Position numbers and translations under genes: made by a program | The notes under the pieces: model-generated | The model's database searches: none | What the model was told of the DNA's origin: nothing | Seen by the model: only the letters and a program-made list of their open reading frames with translations | Part shown: in pieces, positions 22,605-32,879 of the stretch | How the letters are laid out: each line of letters starts with the position of its first letter | Position numbering within the stretch: the stretch's first letter is position 1 | NCBI GenBank assembly: GCA_051453625.1 | Contig: JBOZIK010000001.1 | Span: 131,270,554-131,315,727, forward strand | DNA length: 45,174 bases | From: Welwitschia mirabilis | Lineage: Eukaryota > Gnetophyta > Gnetopsida > Welwitschiales | Direction of reading: 5' to 3'

Positions 22605-22621
22605 NNNNNNNNNNNNNNNNN
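22605..22621. other. Assembly gap, 17 N
   Basis: It lies inside the upper LTR of element A. The lower LTR has about 18 bases at the matching place (17712-17729), so the gap is real, small and of the right length. Confidence 0.85.
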
Positions 22622-22734
22622 ATGAAATATGCATAATAAAATACCTTATCAAGATAATGTGGTTTCTCAACCTAGGTATGTCCACATAGATAGGGTAGCC
22701 TCTACTCATACCTCTAAATATTCTTGACCTATAA

Positions 22735-23059
22735 GAAAATAGTGGTTTTCTGGTGCATCACCAACCTTATAATAAGTGAGAGTCTCCTTGCAAGGTAGCA
22801 CTCTCTCCCTTGCAAGGAAATAGTGGTTTTCATAGGTACACCACAAACCTTACAACAATGAGAGTCTCCTCAAAACGTAGCACTTTCATTCCTGCAAGGG
22901 AATAGTGGTTTTCATAGGTGCATCACAAACCTTACAATAGTGAGAGTCTTCTCACAAGAAATCACTTTCTTCCCCTTAAGGAAATAATGATTTTCTAGCT
23001 CATCAATAATCTTATAATAAAACAAGTACCTACAAGCACTATCTCAAATGTACACCTGT
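22735..23059 (-). repeat. Four tandem 81-bp units inside the upper LTR
   Basis: The marker agtggttttc recurs at 22741, 22822 and 22904, with a weaker copy near 22985, spaced 81 to 82 bases. This is the same array as at 17843-18166. Confidence 0.85.
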
Positions 23060-24127
23060 ACGAGGGTTACTTATAAAGAGATTGATTCAATAATGGACTT
23101 GTAAAAATATTTAATAATAGGATAGTTTAACAATGTATAACCAAAAATGCAATACAACAATAAGCCTAAAAAATGTAGCTTTATATAAGACTTGAGTTCC
23201 CTATTGTTATAGTCATCACGAGTACAAATAAATGACGAAGTAATGTAAGATCTAAGAACAAATGATGTAGCAATCTTAGCTCCTTTATAAATGATGCTTT
23301 TGGTCCTTCATGAAATGTTTCTTTCACCCATGCGATGTTCATTCTATATTTTATCTAATCATTCAGTGCCAAAATTTCAAGAGTTGTGTACACGTAGAAG
23401 TTCCAAAAGTTGTGATTTGTTTCATGAGGTTAAGTCTTTATGAAATCAAATAAGATCTAGTTATTTGAGCTTGAAAAGGTATTTGTTTAACTTTGTAACC
23501 ACTATGCAATGGATAGGAAATGTTTAGGCATATCGTGTATCTTTATTTTTATCGACTTAAACTTTGATCCAAGACATCTTCAATTTTGTAGATGTCTACT
23601 AATAGTCAGACGTATTCACCTTATAAACGTCTTCAGTGAACTTATCTAAATTTTAATGAAATGTGCTCTGTATAATCCTTGGGCCTTCATGATCATGAAT
23701 CCATGATGTACAAGTTGATAGCTCATCTGAAACATAAGATATTAGTCAAAATCTAAATTGACTCTATTACCTATTTTCACTCAATATAGATGTCTTAAAT
23801 CATGTAGATGTCTTCATCTATGTCAAGGTTCAACTTTTAGCATAGCTGTCTTTGATGAGATAGTAGTCATCTTTAAGCCTGTGACTTGAATACTAGTACA
23901 TCTGGGATGTCTTCAATTTTCTTCATCTGAGAAATCTTCAATTTTTCAGATGTCTTGAAATAATTGATTTTTCTTTTCAATAATGAATCCTTTTCATGAT
24001 ATATTATCTTAAGGTTTTAACATCATCTTATGCTTATGATAATCAGATTTTACTTTACAAAGGCCTGTCTTACATAATGACATAAGATATTTAACAACTA
24101 GAATCATGAAAACTAGGTTTACCAACA

Positions 24128-24132
24128 TGACT
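24128..24132. repeat. Target-site duplication, right copy (TGACT)
   Basis: It matches 17655-17659. LINE-1 sequence resumes directly after it. Confidence 0.65.
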
Positions 24133-25075
24133 AGGTAACACTGATAGATTTTAAAAATACTTATGCAAATTTGACTAACCTTTGATGGGATTTCATTAAA
24201 CCTTAATGATTTTTTGCTTCATGGTTATCATATTTTAAATAATGATTTCTTGCATGTAGAGGAGCTATGTTGGGTAGATCACACACTTGTTGTTCCATTT
24301 TCCTTAAGCAAAGCTTTGCTCTATTGAACGTTACTAATGTAGAAGCTATTTGTAATCACAAATGCCACATGAAACACACATCCTCTCTTTGTATTTCTAC
24401 TTTAAGAATAATTTAGAAGCTTCCAAATCTTTCCCAAATCAAGCACTTTCTTTAATTTTTCAAGGTCTTTTTATTAGTAATTTCTTATAACATTTGGGAG
24501 CATTATATTCATGTTACACAGTTTTCCATTAAGAGAATGATTTTTTACATGTTTTTATTTCTTGTCAGTTTGCTAGAAATGCATGGAATTTGGATTATCT
24601 TATTCTTCCTTATATTCTAATAAATTTAGACACCATTCTTTTAGGAACTAATTGGAATTTACGTCAATCTCAACTTTTTCCATGAAATGTGATAAGATCC
24701 TACATTCTGTATTTCATATGAAAGACAGAATTTAATTTACATTTTAAAAAACAAAATGTTCTCACTTTCTTTTTCTTGAATATATAACAAAAATGTAGTA
24801 TTTTTTGATTGGTATTTTTCATATTTATACCCATATAGTAAAGGAGCAATTAAAGATAGACTCTTTCATGAAATTACTTATATCTCAGTTCCTTCAAATT
24901 AAAGTTGGCATTGTTCTACCTTGCTTTAGTTGTTTTCTTTCATAGTGTTATTTGGTTTTATGTTTTTGTAGTTTAGTTGCTTACTATTATACATTTTAAT
25001 CTGTTGGCTACTTTTTACCTTTTGATGTTGTAAATCTAATTCTTCTAATATTAGTAAAGCCTCTTTTTGGGGTTT
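24133..25075 (+). pseudogene. LINE-1, 3' portion (ORF2 C-terminal tail)
   Basis: This continues the ORF2 remnant interrupted at 17654. Near 24573 the reading CQFARNAWNLDYL, and near 24635-24720 TILLGTNWNLR and IRSYILYFI-stop-KTEFN, match the conserved C-terminal tail of plant L1 ORF2 (C-x-FA-x-x-W ... LW-x-IWK-x-RN). The segment 24160-24300 (ISLNLNDFLLHGYHIL) appears to be the connecting region. A non-coding 3' end follows, around 24990-25075. No clear poly-A tract remains. Confidence 0.65.
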
Positions 25076-25751
25076 GACACTTTCCCTCTAAAACTATATA
25101 AATATACCAATAAATTATAAGTAAATTTTGATTTAGATTTATTGATCATGTTATACAACTAAATCTAAAGGAAAAAGTATTTTCAGTAAGGATAATTTGA
25201 CTTGGGATGCTATAGTATATTCTTGACCAATCAGCATAAAGACCATATAGAGTGATATCTTTTATGATAATGCTAAACATTGTCACACATGTGACATAAC
25301 ATGAAATAGTGCATACATCAAGGGGATGTCATTTAAATGTTGTTATTAAGAAGGTGATTGTTGGATTACCTTAGCATAGTTAATGCAAAAATGTTAAAAG
25401 GGTAAAAGTAAATGTTAAAAATAAGAAGATAAATTGTGATAGAGAAACTATATGATCAAAAAGTTATAAAGACAAGAAGTTATTAAATAGTTAATTAACT
25501 ATTAATTAGTTATCATTTGGTTGTGAGTTGATTGAAGTAAAGAGTTTTATAAAAATAAAAATAAGCTTAATAAAATATTAGATCATTATTTGCCCTAATT
25601 TGGCTTAGAGTGAGGGTTTTCTTAATTTCAAAGTCTTTCTTTATTTAAAACTTAATTATTATAATATTTTAATCATCATTTATGTTTTTAATAAATGCTA
25701 ACAATCAATTTTTTTAAAGTTTATTTAACAATAATGACTTGTCATTTTTTC

Positions 25752-26024
25752 CCAAAAGTTTTATTGATAAGAGAAGTTTCAAGGCCTAAAATATCTTTTC
25801 TTTCCAAAGCCTACAAATTTCTCTTTACTTCCATTCACATACACAATAAGTAGAGGAATTTCTAAAATAATATATTAAGGAAGATCTTATATAAGGGTTA
25901 TTTGTACAAGTATCTTAAATAATACTTATTTTATTTAGTAATTTGATTTATTATGTTATAGAAAATAACATTTCTTATATTTTGTATAACGTTGTTTCTT
26001 AAAATAACATAATTCTAGTTATAA
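25752..26024 (+). repeat. Element C, left LTR, recognisable part
   Basis: It aligns by eye to 30529-30850. The TATA region has decayed to ctacaaat (about 25810), whereas the right copy keeps ctataaata. Confidence 0.65.
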
Positions 26025-26759
26025 GGACCATGGATCAAACATGTAATGTTCAAATTGGATAAGATTAGTATCAATTTAAGGCTTGTCTAGCTATTATTAG
26101 TAATTTAATTTTGTTTTAAGATCATCATAGTATAATGTTATTTACTTAAAGTTTATAATTATAATTGTCTAATATGGAATGGTCATATAAGGGAATGGTT
26201 GAAGCTTTGAAATGTGATATGATGTAAACATTCATGAATTATTATTATAGTGGGCTACGTGGCCTCTCCTAGCTTATTACAAAAGATTGAGGTCAATAGT
26301 TGGCATCTCATAATTGCATATATTTCTCTATCCACTACTAACCTTCATAGTTTTGTTAATGAGGATAAGCTTCCACATGACACATAAAGCATAACTAATG
26401 AAGATGATGTTATATGTTGAGCATTATAACTATTAAGGTTTATGATGTTATTTGATGTTCTAAACCTATGGGAATAAATTTAGAAAGTATAATATAGTTA
26501 TGGGAATGAATTGATCATTTGAAACACCAAGGCATAATATATATATATAAAATAGTTATACTAAAGTAAATAGGATAAATAGTATGATTAAGGAGTAAAT
26601 AAAATCAGTAAACAAAAACTTAGTTAGAATACAGAAATTCAAATGCTAAATGAAAATAGAGATTTAACTTTTTTTATAAGATTAGATATACAGATGTTAA
26701 AAGGAAAAGAACATTTTTAACTGGTAGTCTAGTAGTTAATAAATATTTATATGTGTTTG

Positions 26760-29720
26760 TCACAAATTTACAAGGGATAGCTCACCATGGGGAATTATAG
26801 TTGGTAATAGAAGTAATTTCTAAGATCATTATAAAATCCAAGGCTCTGCATGATATGACTCTTATAGAAATGAATAAGTTAGAATTCTAACTTAAGAAGG
26901 TATTAGAAAAATGTTTTACTTGTCCAGTGTATCTTCATAAGATGCTTAATATTATTTGTTAAAAATAAGGATGGCACTTTGAGACTATATATAAATTATT
27001 AGTAACTAAGCAAGATCAAAGGAAAGCTCTTTCATGCACCATTACTTCTAGCACTTTACTAGTACTTCCTTGACTAACTAATCTAGGTTAATTAGTCTAT
27101 ATAACTAATAATTATGCTAAAATTTTATAGAATAACTCCCTTACTTAGCTTGTGAAGCTTGCTTTCTTGCTCAAGGCAAGCCGCCTTGGTGTTCTCCTAC
27201 CTACACTATTAGGCTTAATGAATTGAAAGTACCAAGCATATATAACATCAATACTAGGGGTAGGGAAAATAAATACTAGATCTAGGGAATGGAAAGTACT
27301 TAGCATATAATAAATAGGTTAGTTAGGATAATAAATACTAGTTCTATGTGATTGAAGTCACTAAGCATATTTAACATCAATACAAGAAAGCATATGTTTA
27401 TGTCTAATGTTAGTAAATATTCATTTACTTGTATCTCATTCAATGTCTTTTCAACTTTTCATAAATGAGCTCATGCTTTTTCAAGCTAATTGCTAATTCC
27501 AATAACTTTTTGTATGAAGAGAAGTAAGATAAAGAATAATAATGAATATTTTAATTTGGTAGATTATGTACATCAAATAGAAATGATATGTCATCCAAAG
27601 TAAATGTTCTCTTTTAAAGGAAAACATATTGATAATATCACAGCTTCATTAGTAGACACTAATGGTATTTGACAACCTATTGCCAATTCTTTTTTTCAAG
27701 TATCTCGGAATTTGGTATCTTATAGTTCTTACATAATCTTAATTGACTTGAATAAAAACATAATTCTAGGAAATCATTATGCAGAGTGTAGACCTAGAAA
27801 AAATTAAAGCAATTATAGAGTGGCTTAGACTTATAAATATAATAGAGATACACAATATTTAGATCTTATAGAATAATATAAACACTTCATTATGATCTTT
27901 GCAAAGATTGTAGATCCTCTAACAACTATTTAAAAAGGGGGGAAAAATAAATGAACTAAAAAAAGTGAATAATCATTTAACGAGTTTAAATTGTTATTGA
28001 GTAATATAATGCTCCTATGTTAGTAATTTTAGATGAGAGAAGCTATATGTCATCTACACTAATGCATCAAAGAAAGGATTAGCATGTGTTCTTAAGTAAG
28101 AAAGAAGAGCTATAACATACTGATCTTGAAAATTATCTGATTCATGATTTAGAATTTATAGCACTACTCTTTACTCTTAGACTATAGCACTATTATTTAT
28201 ATGTTTTAAGATTTCAAGTATGGACTAATTACTAATGCCTTAAATATTTTTTACTTGGTTTAACTTAAATATTAAATAATGAATACGGATAGAGTTTCTT
28301 TATGATATGGATTTTGATATCCAATATCATAATGAAGAAAATTGGGTGTTAGATGCTCTTATTCTTGAGGAATACCTAAAGGCCAGATTCAAAATTAGTT
28401 AAATAGTACCATTTTAAAGATCAAGAAAAGGATAAAGATTATCAGAGCATAAAAGAATAGTTTCTACAAATAAAAGATGCAAGGTATTATAGCATAGGAT
28501 AAGATACCATTATTTCAGTTAGATGAATATATGTCTTTCTTGAGGTGGATAACTTTAGAAAAATATTAATGTATGAATTTTATCATCCTTCTATAATTAG
28601 TTATCTTCCTAAAAAGAAGACTACCAAAACATGAAAAACAATCTATGATGACTAAGCATAAATAAGAATATTATAGCATATATGGCTAAATGCTTAAGAT
28701 TCCAACAAGCTAAGGTTAGACACCAAAATCTGGTAGGTCTTCTTTATTCCCAAAATATTTGAATATACAAATGGAATATTATCAACATGGTTTTTATCCT
28801 ATAATTACTTAAGATTCAAAATGGAAATGATCCCATCATTGTAATAGTAGATAAAAGAAAAAAATCTACATACTTTATTCCTATTAAGTTGACATATGGG
28901 GATAAGTAAATGACATAATTCTACTTTAAAGATGTTACTAGACCTCATAGAATTCTTTTGATATTTATGTCAAACAGGACTCTTATTTTACTTCTAAATT
29001 TTTCTGAGAATAAATGCCCAGGTAGAGAGGATAAAGTAATGTTAGAAGATTTTTTATGAGCATGTGTTTTTTATGAGTCTCAAAGTTGGAAGAATTATTT
29101 ACCATTCATGGAATTTTCTTATAATAATAATCACCATGGTTTTACTAGTATGGCCCCATTTGAAGTCTTACATGTTAAAAAGTATAAATCAATGAATGAC
29201 ATGATGAAGTGAACCTAAAGATAGTAAGTCAATAGCTCAAAACTATAATAAATAAAAAATAAATAAAAATAATTAGGCAAAAATGAAGATGCTTTAGATA
29301 AAGAGAAAAATTATGCTAATAAAGACTTAAGCTCATTATAATTTCTAATAAGTAAACACATATTCCTAGAAGTAACCTTCTAAAAGCTATTATATGAGAA
29401 GTGTAAAGGTCAAAATTAGCATCTACAAATATTAGATCATTTTAAACATTGAATAAGGTTAGACCTTTGACCTATAAATTGGCTTTACCTCCCATTTATC
29501 CAACATGTAATATGTGTATTATGTTAGCATGATAAGAAAGTAGGTAATTAGTAAAACCTAGATAAGATAATCTTGGATCATCATACATTTTAGCTACAAA
29601 ACAACGAGGTTCCACAAGTTAAAATAAGGTGATATCATCATAGCATTGAAAAAGCTACATGAGAATCAGAAGATGAATTGAAAAATTTATATAAACAGTA
29701 TTATGCCAAAATCTTATAAG
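26760..29720 (+). pseudogene. Element C pol remnant: RT, RNase H, integrase
   Basis: The reading follows a plant gypsy polyprotein. RT begins with DMTLIEMNKLEF (about 26846) and VKNKDGTLRLYINY (about 26957-27000), is broken by about 500 bases of foreign DNA (27020-27520), then resumes with YFNLVDYVHQIEM (about 27550-27590) and NSFFQV (about 27690). The catalytic YxDD box has decayed (ILIDLNKNII, about 27735). The RT-RNase H link reads YKHFIMIFAKIVDPLTTI (about 27875-27930). RNase H keeps YTNASKKGLACVL (about 28053) and DFDIQYHNEENWVLDAL (about 28311-28360). Integrase includes WKNYLPFMEFSYNNNHHGFT (about 29090-29148), then SMAPFEVLHVKKYK (about 29149-29190). The C-terminal region contains a decayed LALPP-like string near 29480. 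Stops are frequent. Confidence 0.75.
27020..27520. repeat. About 500-bp insertion within the RT of element C, with three degenerate tandem units
   Basis: Intact gypsy RT has roughly 30 residues between the two flanking motifs; here there are about 550 bases. The insert contains three related units beginning gaaagtaccaagcata-like at 27225, 27292 and 27355, each with ataaatactag or acatcaatac strings, spaced 67 and 63 bases. A short hairpin-like gcttgctttcttgctcaaggc lies near 27160. No terminal repeats or duplication were identified. Confidence 0.5.
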
Positions 29721-30528
29721 CTATAATTCCCAAGAGAAAATCATCATACATGAGGGAATACTATTACATCACCATTTTCATTAAATAAATTTAGTTTAAT
29801 AATAAAGACTTAATGCATAGTAATTTATGAAGATGTACAAAGTTTATTCTACATAATACGATAATAGTACATAATACGATAATAGCATGAATTATTAGTG
29901 TTTTCAAATGTGATCCTATTTTGCATAATATAATAATATTATGATTTTTGGTATTTGATTTTTTTAATAGCTTATAAATAGTTAAAAACTTAACAAATAA
30001 GTAAATAAATAACTAATTAGTTAATAAAAATGAATTTAATTAAAATAAGAATAAGAAAAATAAAAAAATAACATGTAAAGATGAGATCTTAATTAGTATA
30101 TATGATTGGCAAATAATTAATATCTTAGCTTATGAATATAATTAGTAAATAATTAGTTAATGTATCAATTATTAGGTAATATTAATTAAGTAATTAATAT
30201 ATGTTTTTAAAAAATAAAATACACATCACTAATATAAGAATCTTTACAAAAAGCTAATTGAAAAAAAATTTTAAAATGGCTAAAGTGATTTGACAACAAA
30301 ATCAATGATAAGAATTTGTAAAAGATTAGTGAAATAGGTAAAGAAAATGTGGGATATAAAACAAACACATAAAGATACAATTCTCAAAATGATAATTCAT
30401 GCTAAAGAATATTTTCCTAAAGTTTCAGTACTTTAAACTTCCATTCAATAAGTTTCAATATTTTCAAACTTCAATGTGAAAATATAAAACATATGAAAGC
30501 AATATTCTTACAATGGTATAATATTTTT

Positions 30529-30850
30529 CAAAGTTTCATTAATTTAAAAATTTTCAAGGCTAAGAATATGTTCCTTTTCCAAAGCCTATAAATACCTCCT
30601 CACCCTCATCCACGTAGATAATAAGAAGAGGAATTCCTAAGATGGGAAATCAAGAAAGAAGGTCTTATATAAGGGTTATTTATAAAGGTATGTTAAATAA
30701 TACCTATGTTATTTAGTAAGTAGCATTACTATATTTTCAAAAATAATATTTGTAATAGTACATATAACATTGTAATTATTAATTGTCCTCTATTTTAATT
30801 TAAGTCATCATGTTATAACGTTGTTTTCTTAAAATTTCTCATTATAGTTG
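30529..30850 (+). repeat. Element C, right LTR, recognisable part
   Basis: Partner of 25752-26024. It contains a good TATA box (tataaata, 30587-30594), followed by a pyrimidine-rich start region. Directly after it, tttggtattgagtgg (30851-30865) looks like a decayed tRNA-iMet primer site, which would be expected behind a 5' LTR, not a 3' LTR. Confidence 0.6.
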
Positions 30851-30910
30851 TTTGGTATTGAGTGGCCATAAAAGTGGAAGAATAGAAATTTTAAATGAGA
30901 CATGCTATAA

Positions 30911-31650
30911 NNNNNNNNNNNNNNNNNNNNNNNNNNNNNNNNNNNNNNNNNNNNNNNNNNNNNNNNNNNNNNNNNNNNNNNNNNNNNNNNNNNNNNNNNN
31001 NNNNNNNNNNNNNNNNNNNNNNNNNNNNNNNNNNNNNNNNNNNNNNNNNNNNNNNNNNNNNNNNNNNNNNNNNNNNNNNNNNNNNNNNNNNNNNNNNNNN
31101 NNNNNNNNNNNNNNNNNNNNNNNNNNNNNNNNNNNNNNNNNNNNNNNNNNNNNNNNNNNNNNNNNNNNNNNNNNNNNNNNNNNNNNNNNNNNNNNNNNNN
31201 NNNNNNNNNNNNNNNNNNNNNNNNNNNNNNNNNNNNNNNNNNNNNNNNNNNNNNNNNNNNNNNNNNNNNNNNNNNNNNNNNNNNNNNNNNNNNNNNNNNN
31301 NNNNNNNNNNNNNNNNNNNNNNNNNNNNNNNNNNNNNNNNNNNNNNNNNNNNNNNNNNNNNNNNNNNNNNNNNNNNNNNNNNNNNNNNNNNNNNNNNNNN
31401 NNNNNNNNNNNNNNNNNNNNNNNNNNNNNNNNNNNNNNNNNNNNNNNNNNNNNNNNNNNNNNNNNNNNNNNNNNNNNNNNNNNNNNNNNNNNNNNNNNNN
31501 NNNNNNNNNNNNNNNNNNNNNNNNNNNNNNNNNNNNNNNNNNNNNNNNNNNNNNNNNNNNNNNNNNNNNNNNNNNNNNNNNNNNNNNNNNNNNNNNNNNN
31601 NNNNNNNNNNNNNNNNNNNNNNNNNNNNNNNNNNNNNNNNNNNNNNNNNN
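30911..31650. other. Assembly gap, 740 N
   Basis: It lies downstream of the right LTR of element C. No partner copy allows its length to be checked. Confidence 0.9.
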
Positions 31651-32879
31651 AATAGCCATATGTGACTCATTCATTATTTCAAATTAGTCTAATAATTTTT
31701 TAGAATTAACATACTCTCGTCTAGTGTACACATAACTGCTATTAGATTTAATATTCGTTGTTAAAAAAGACAAAAAAGATGATGTTTTTTCCTCTTATTA
31801 ATTATCTTAAGATATCTTCAAACATTGGTTTATGTTTTTTAAATTCATAATCATAATTATAATATTATACAAGAGATCTAAATTTGTGCTTGGTTGGAAC
31901 CGCACCAAAAATTCACTTAAAACATTGGCGTCTATGGTTGTTTTAGTAAAGACAAGCTCTTGCATGACACAAAGCATAAGCAATGGAGTTGATTATGTTG
32001 GTATACTTTTAGTAATAATTATGATAAATATATTCATTACAATAATATCATGTGTTTTTGTATTCGCCATTGATCTCTGTGGGTGCATTGATGTCAACAA
32101 GCTTTCACATGATACATAGAGTGCAATCAATGGAGATGATGATATGGGGTGATATTTTTAACTACCAAGTTCTCTTTTGTATTATTTGTTGTTCTAATTT
32201 TATTCAAAAACTCTTTCTCAAGTTGTGGATTTTGGAACTCCAAAAAGAATGCCATTAGTTACTATTATTACATGTTTATCTGTTGGCTTAATTTTTTCAA
32301 TTTGCTCATAATATATTACCATATGTATATCCATCCTTCAACACTGAAGTAAGCCTTTGTTGGAGTGTGATGTGGCTAATACCAATCCCAACATGCTAAA
32401 GTTAAGAATGTCCATGGAAGGTCCAAGGCCATGCTATTATACAAGAATGATAGTATAATTATTATGCTAGTATCATTTATCCTTTAAGTAGGATATTATT
32501 GATGTTTTCTTATAACAATTATAGCTCTTATGTTATGAAAGTTAATGTAAGTAACAAATAAAAGTTTCACTAATAATCTTAATGTGTATTTAATTCTTAT
32601 GTTTTATTTATTAATGTAACTTAATGTAGAATAATTGTTAAAGATATTTATTTTTATTTTTTACTATTAGAATAGATTACCAGAGTAATAGCTAGATAAT
32701 AGTATTGCCAATATAAATATGTAGTACCACTCGATCAATACCTTACTAAGTATATAGTAGTCCCATTTCTTAATCCTAGTGCTTCCATAAGAGCTGAATA
32801 TAATTCTTATTAATTTTTTTTAAAGATAAAAATCAAGGACGTGGTTATAAATTGGCCACCATACTGTGATGTTTTTTTA
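31651..32879 (+). other. Downstream DNA with a repeated leader motif, possible second element copy
   Basis: A string of about 50 bases (aagct-t-catgacaca-aagcata-caatgga-atgat) occurs at 31954-32011 and again at 32099-32151, 145 bases apart, and also behind the left LTR of element C at 26367-26420. This suggests that part of an interior like that of element C follows the right LTR. Short open frames (31832-32119, 32052-32258, 32149-32352) show no domain and overlap in different frames. Confidence 0.4.

Larger units (their letters stand above)
17660..24127 (-). mobile_element. Copia-type composite element A, inserted in LINE-1
   Basis: LTR-like repeats at 17660-19180 and 22553-24127 flank a shortened interior. 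The upper LTR is preceded on its inner side by a tRNA-iMet-type primer site (22534-22550), so the element reads on the minus strand. Behind the primer site lies a copia gag (22440-21255). Protease, integrase, reverse transcriptase and RNase H are missing. In their place is a leader-like segment and a fragment of a different gag (20480-19180), which runs directly into the lower LTR. The TGACT duplications show that the outer ends are original. It cannot have been autonomous in this form. The LTRs differ at about 15% of positions in a 135-base stretch aligned by eye. Confidence 0.75.
22553..24127 (-). repeat. Element A, 5' LTR, full length
   Basis: A 1575-bp LTR whose lower end lies next to the primer site and whose upper end (ccaaca) is followed by the TGACT duplication. 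It holds four 81-bp tandem units (22735-23059) and many decayed AGACGTCT motifs (23570-23960). The 17-N gap at 22605-22621 corresponds to about 18 bases in the lower LTR, so it is correctly sized. Confidence 0.8.
25286..30860 (+). mobile_element. Element C: decayed Ty3/gypsy retrotransposon, gag deleted
   Basis: Two related segments, 25752-26024 and 30529-30850, are the recognisable parts of its LTRs. They share the gcctataaata promoter region, the ggtcttatataagggttattt block and the ataacgttgtttyttaaaa block. Between them lie pol remnants in normal gypsy order on the plus strand: end of protease linker, RT, RNase H, integrase, C-terminal region. Only about 740 bases separate the lower LTR from RT, too little for gag and protease, so these were deleted. 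The LTRs are poorly aligned outside the shared blocks, and the outer ends (25286 is a guess based on tgtgacataac) are uncertain. Confidence 0.65.

Noticed and set aside
26530-26550. Short AT microsatellite
   Set aside because: Only a few units; unremarkable in such AT-rich DNA.
30829-31674. Long open frames on both strands across 30911-31650
   Set aside because: They are almost entirely N.
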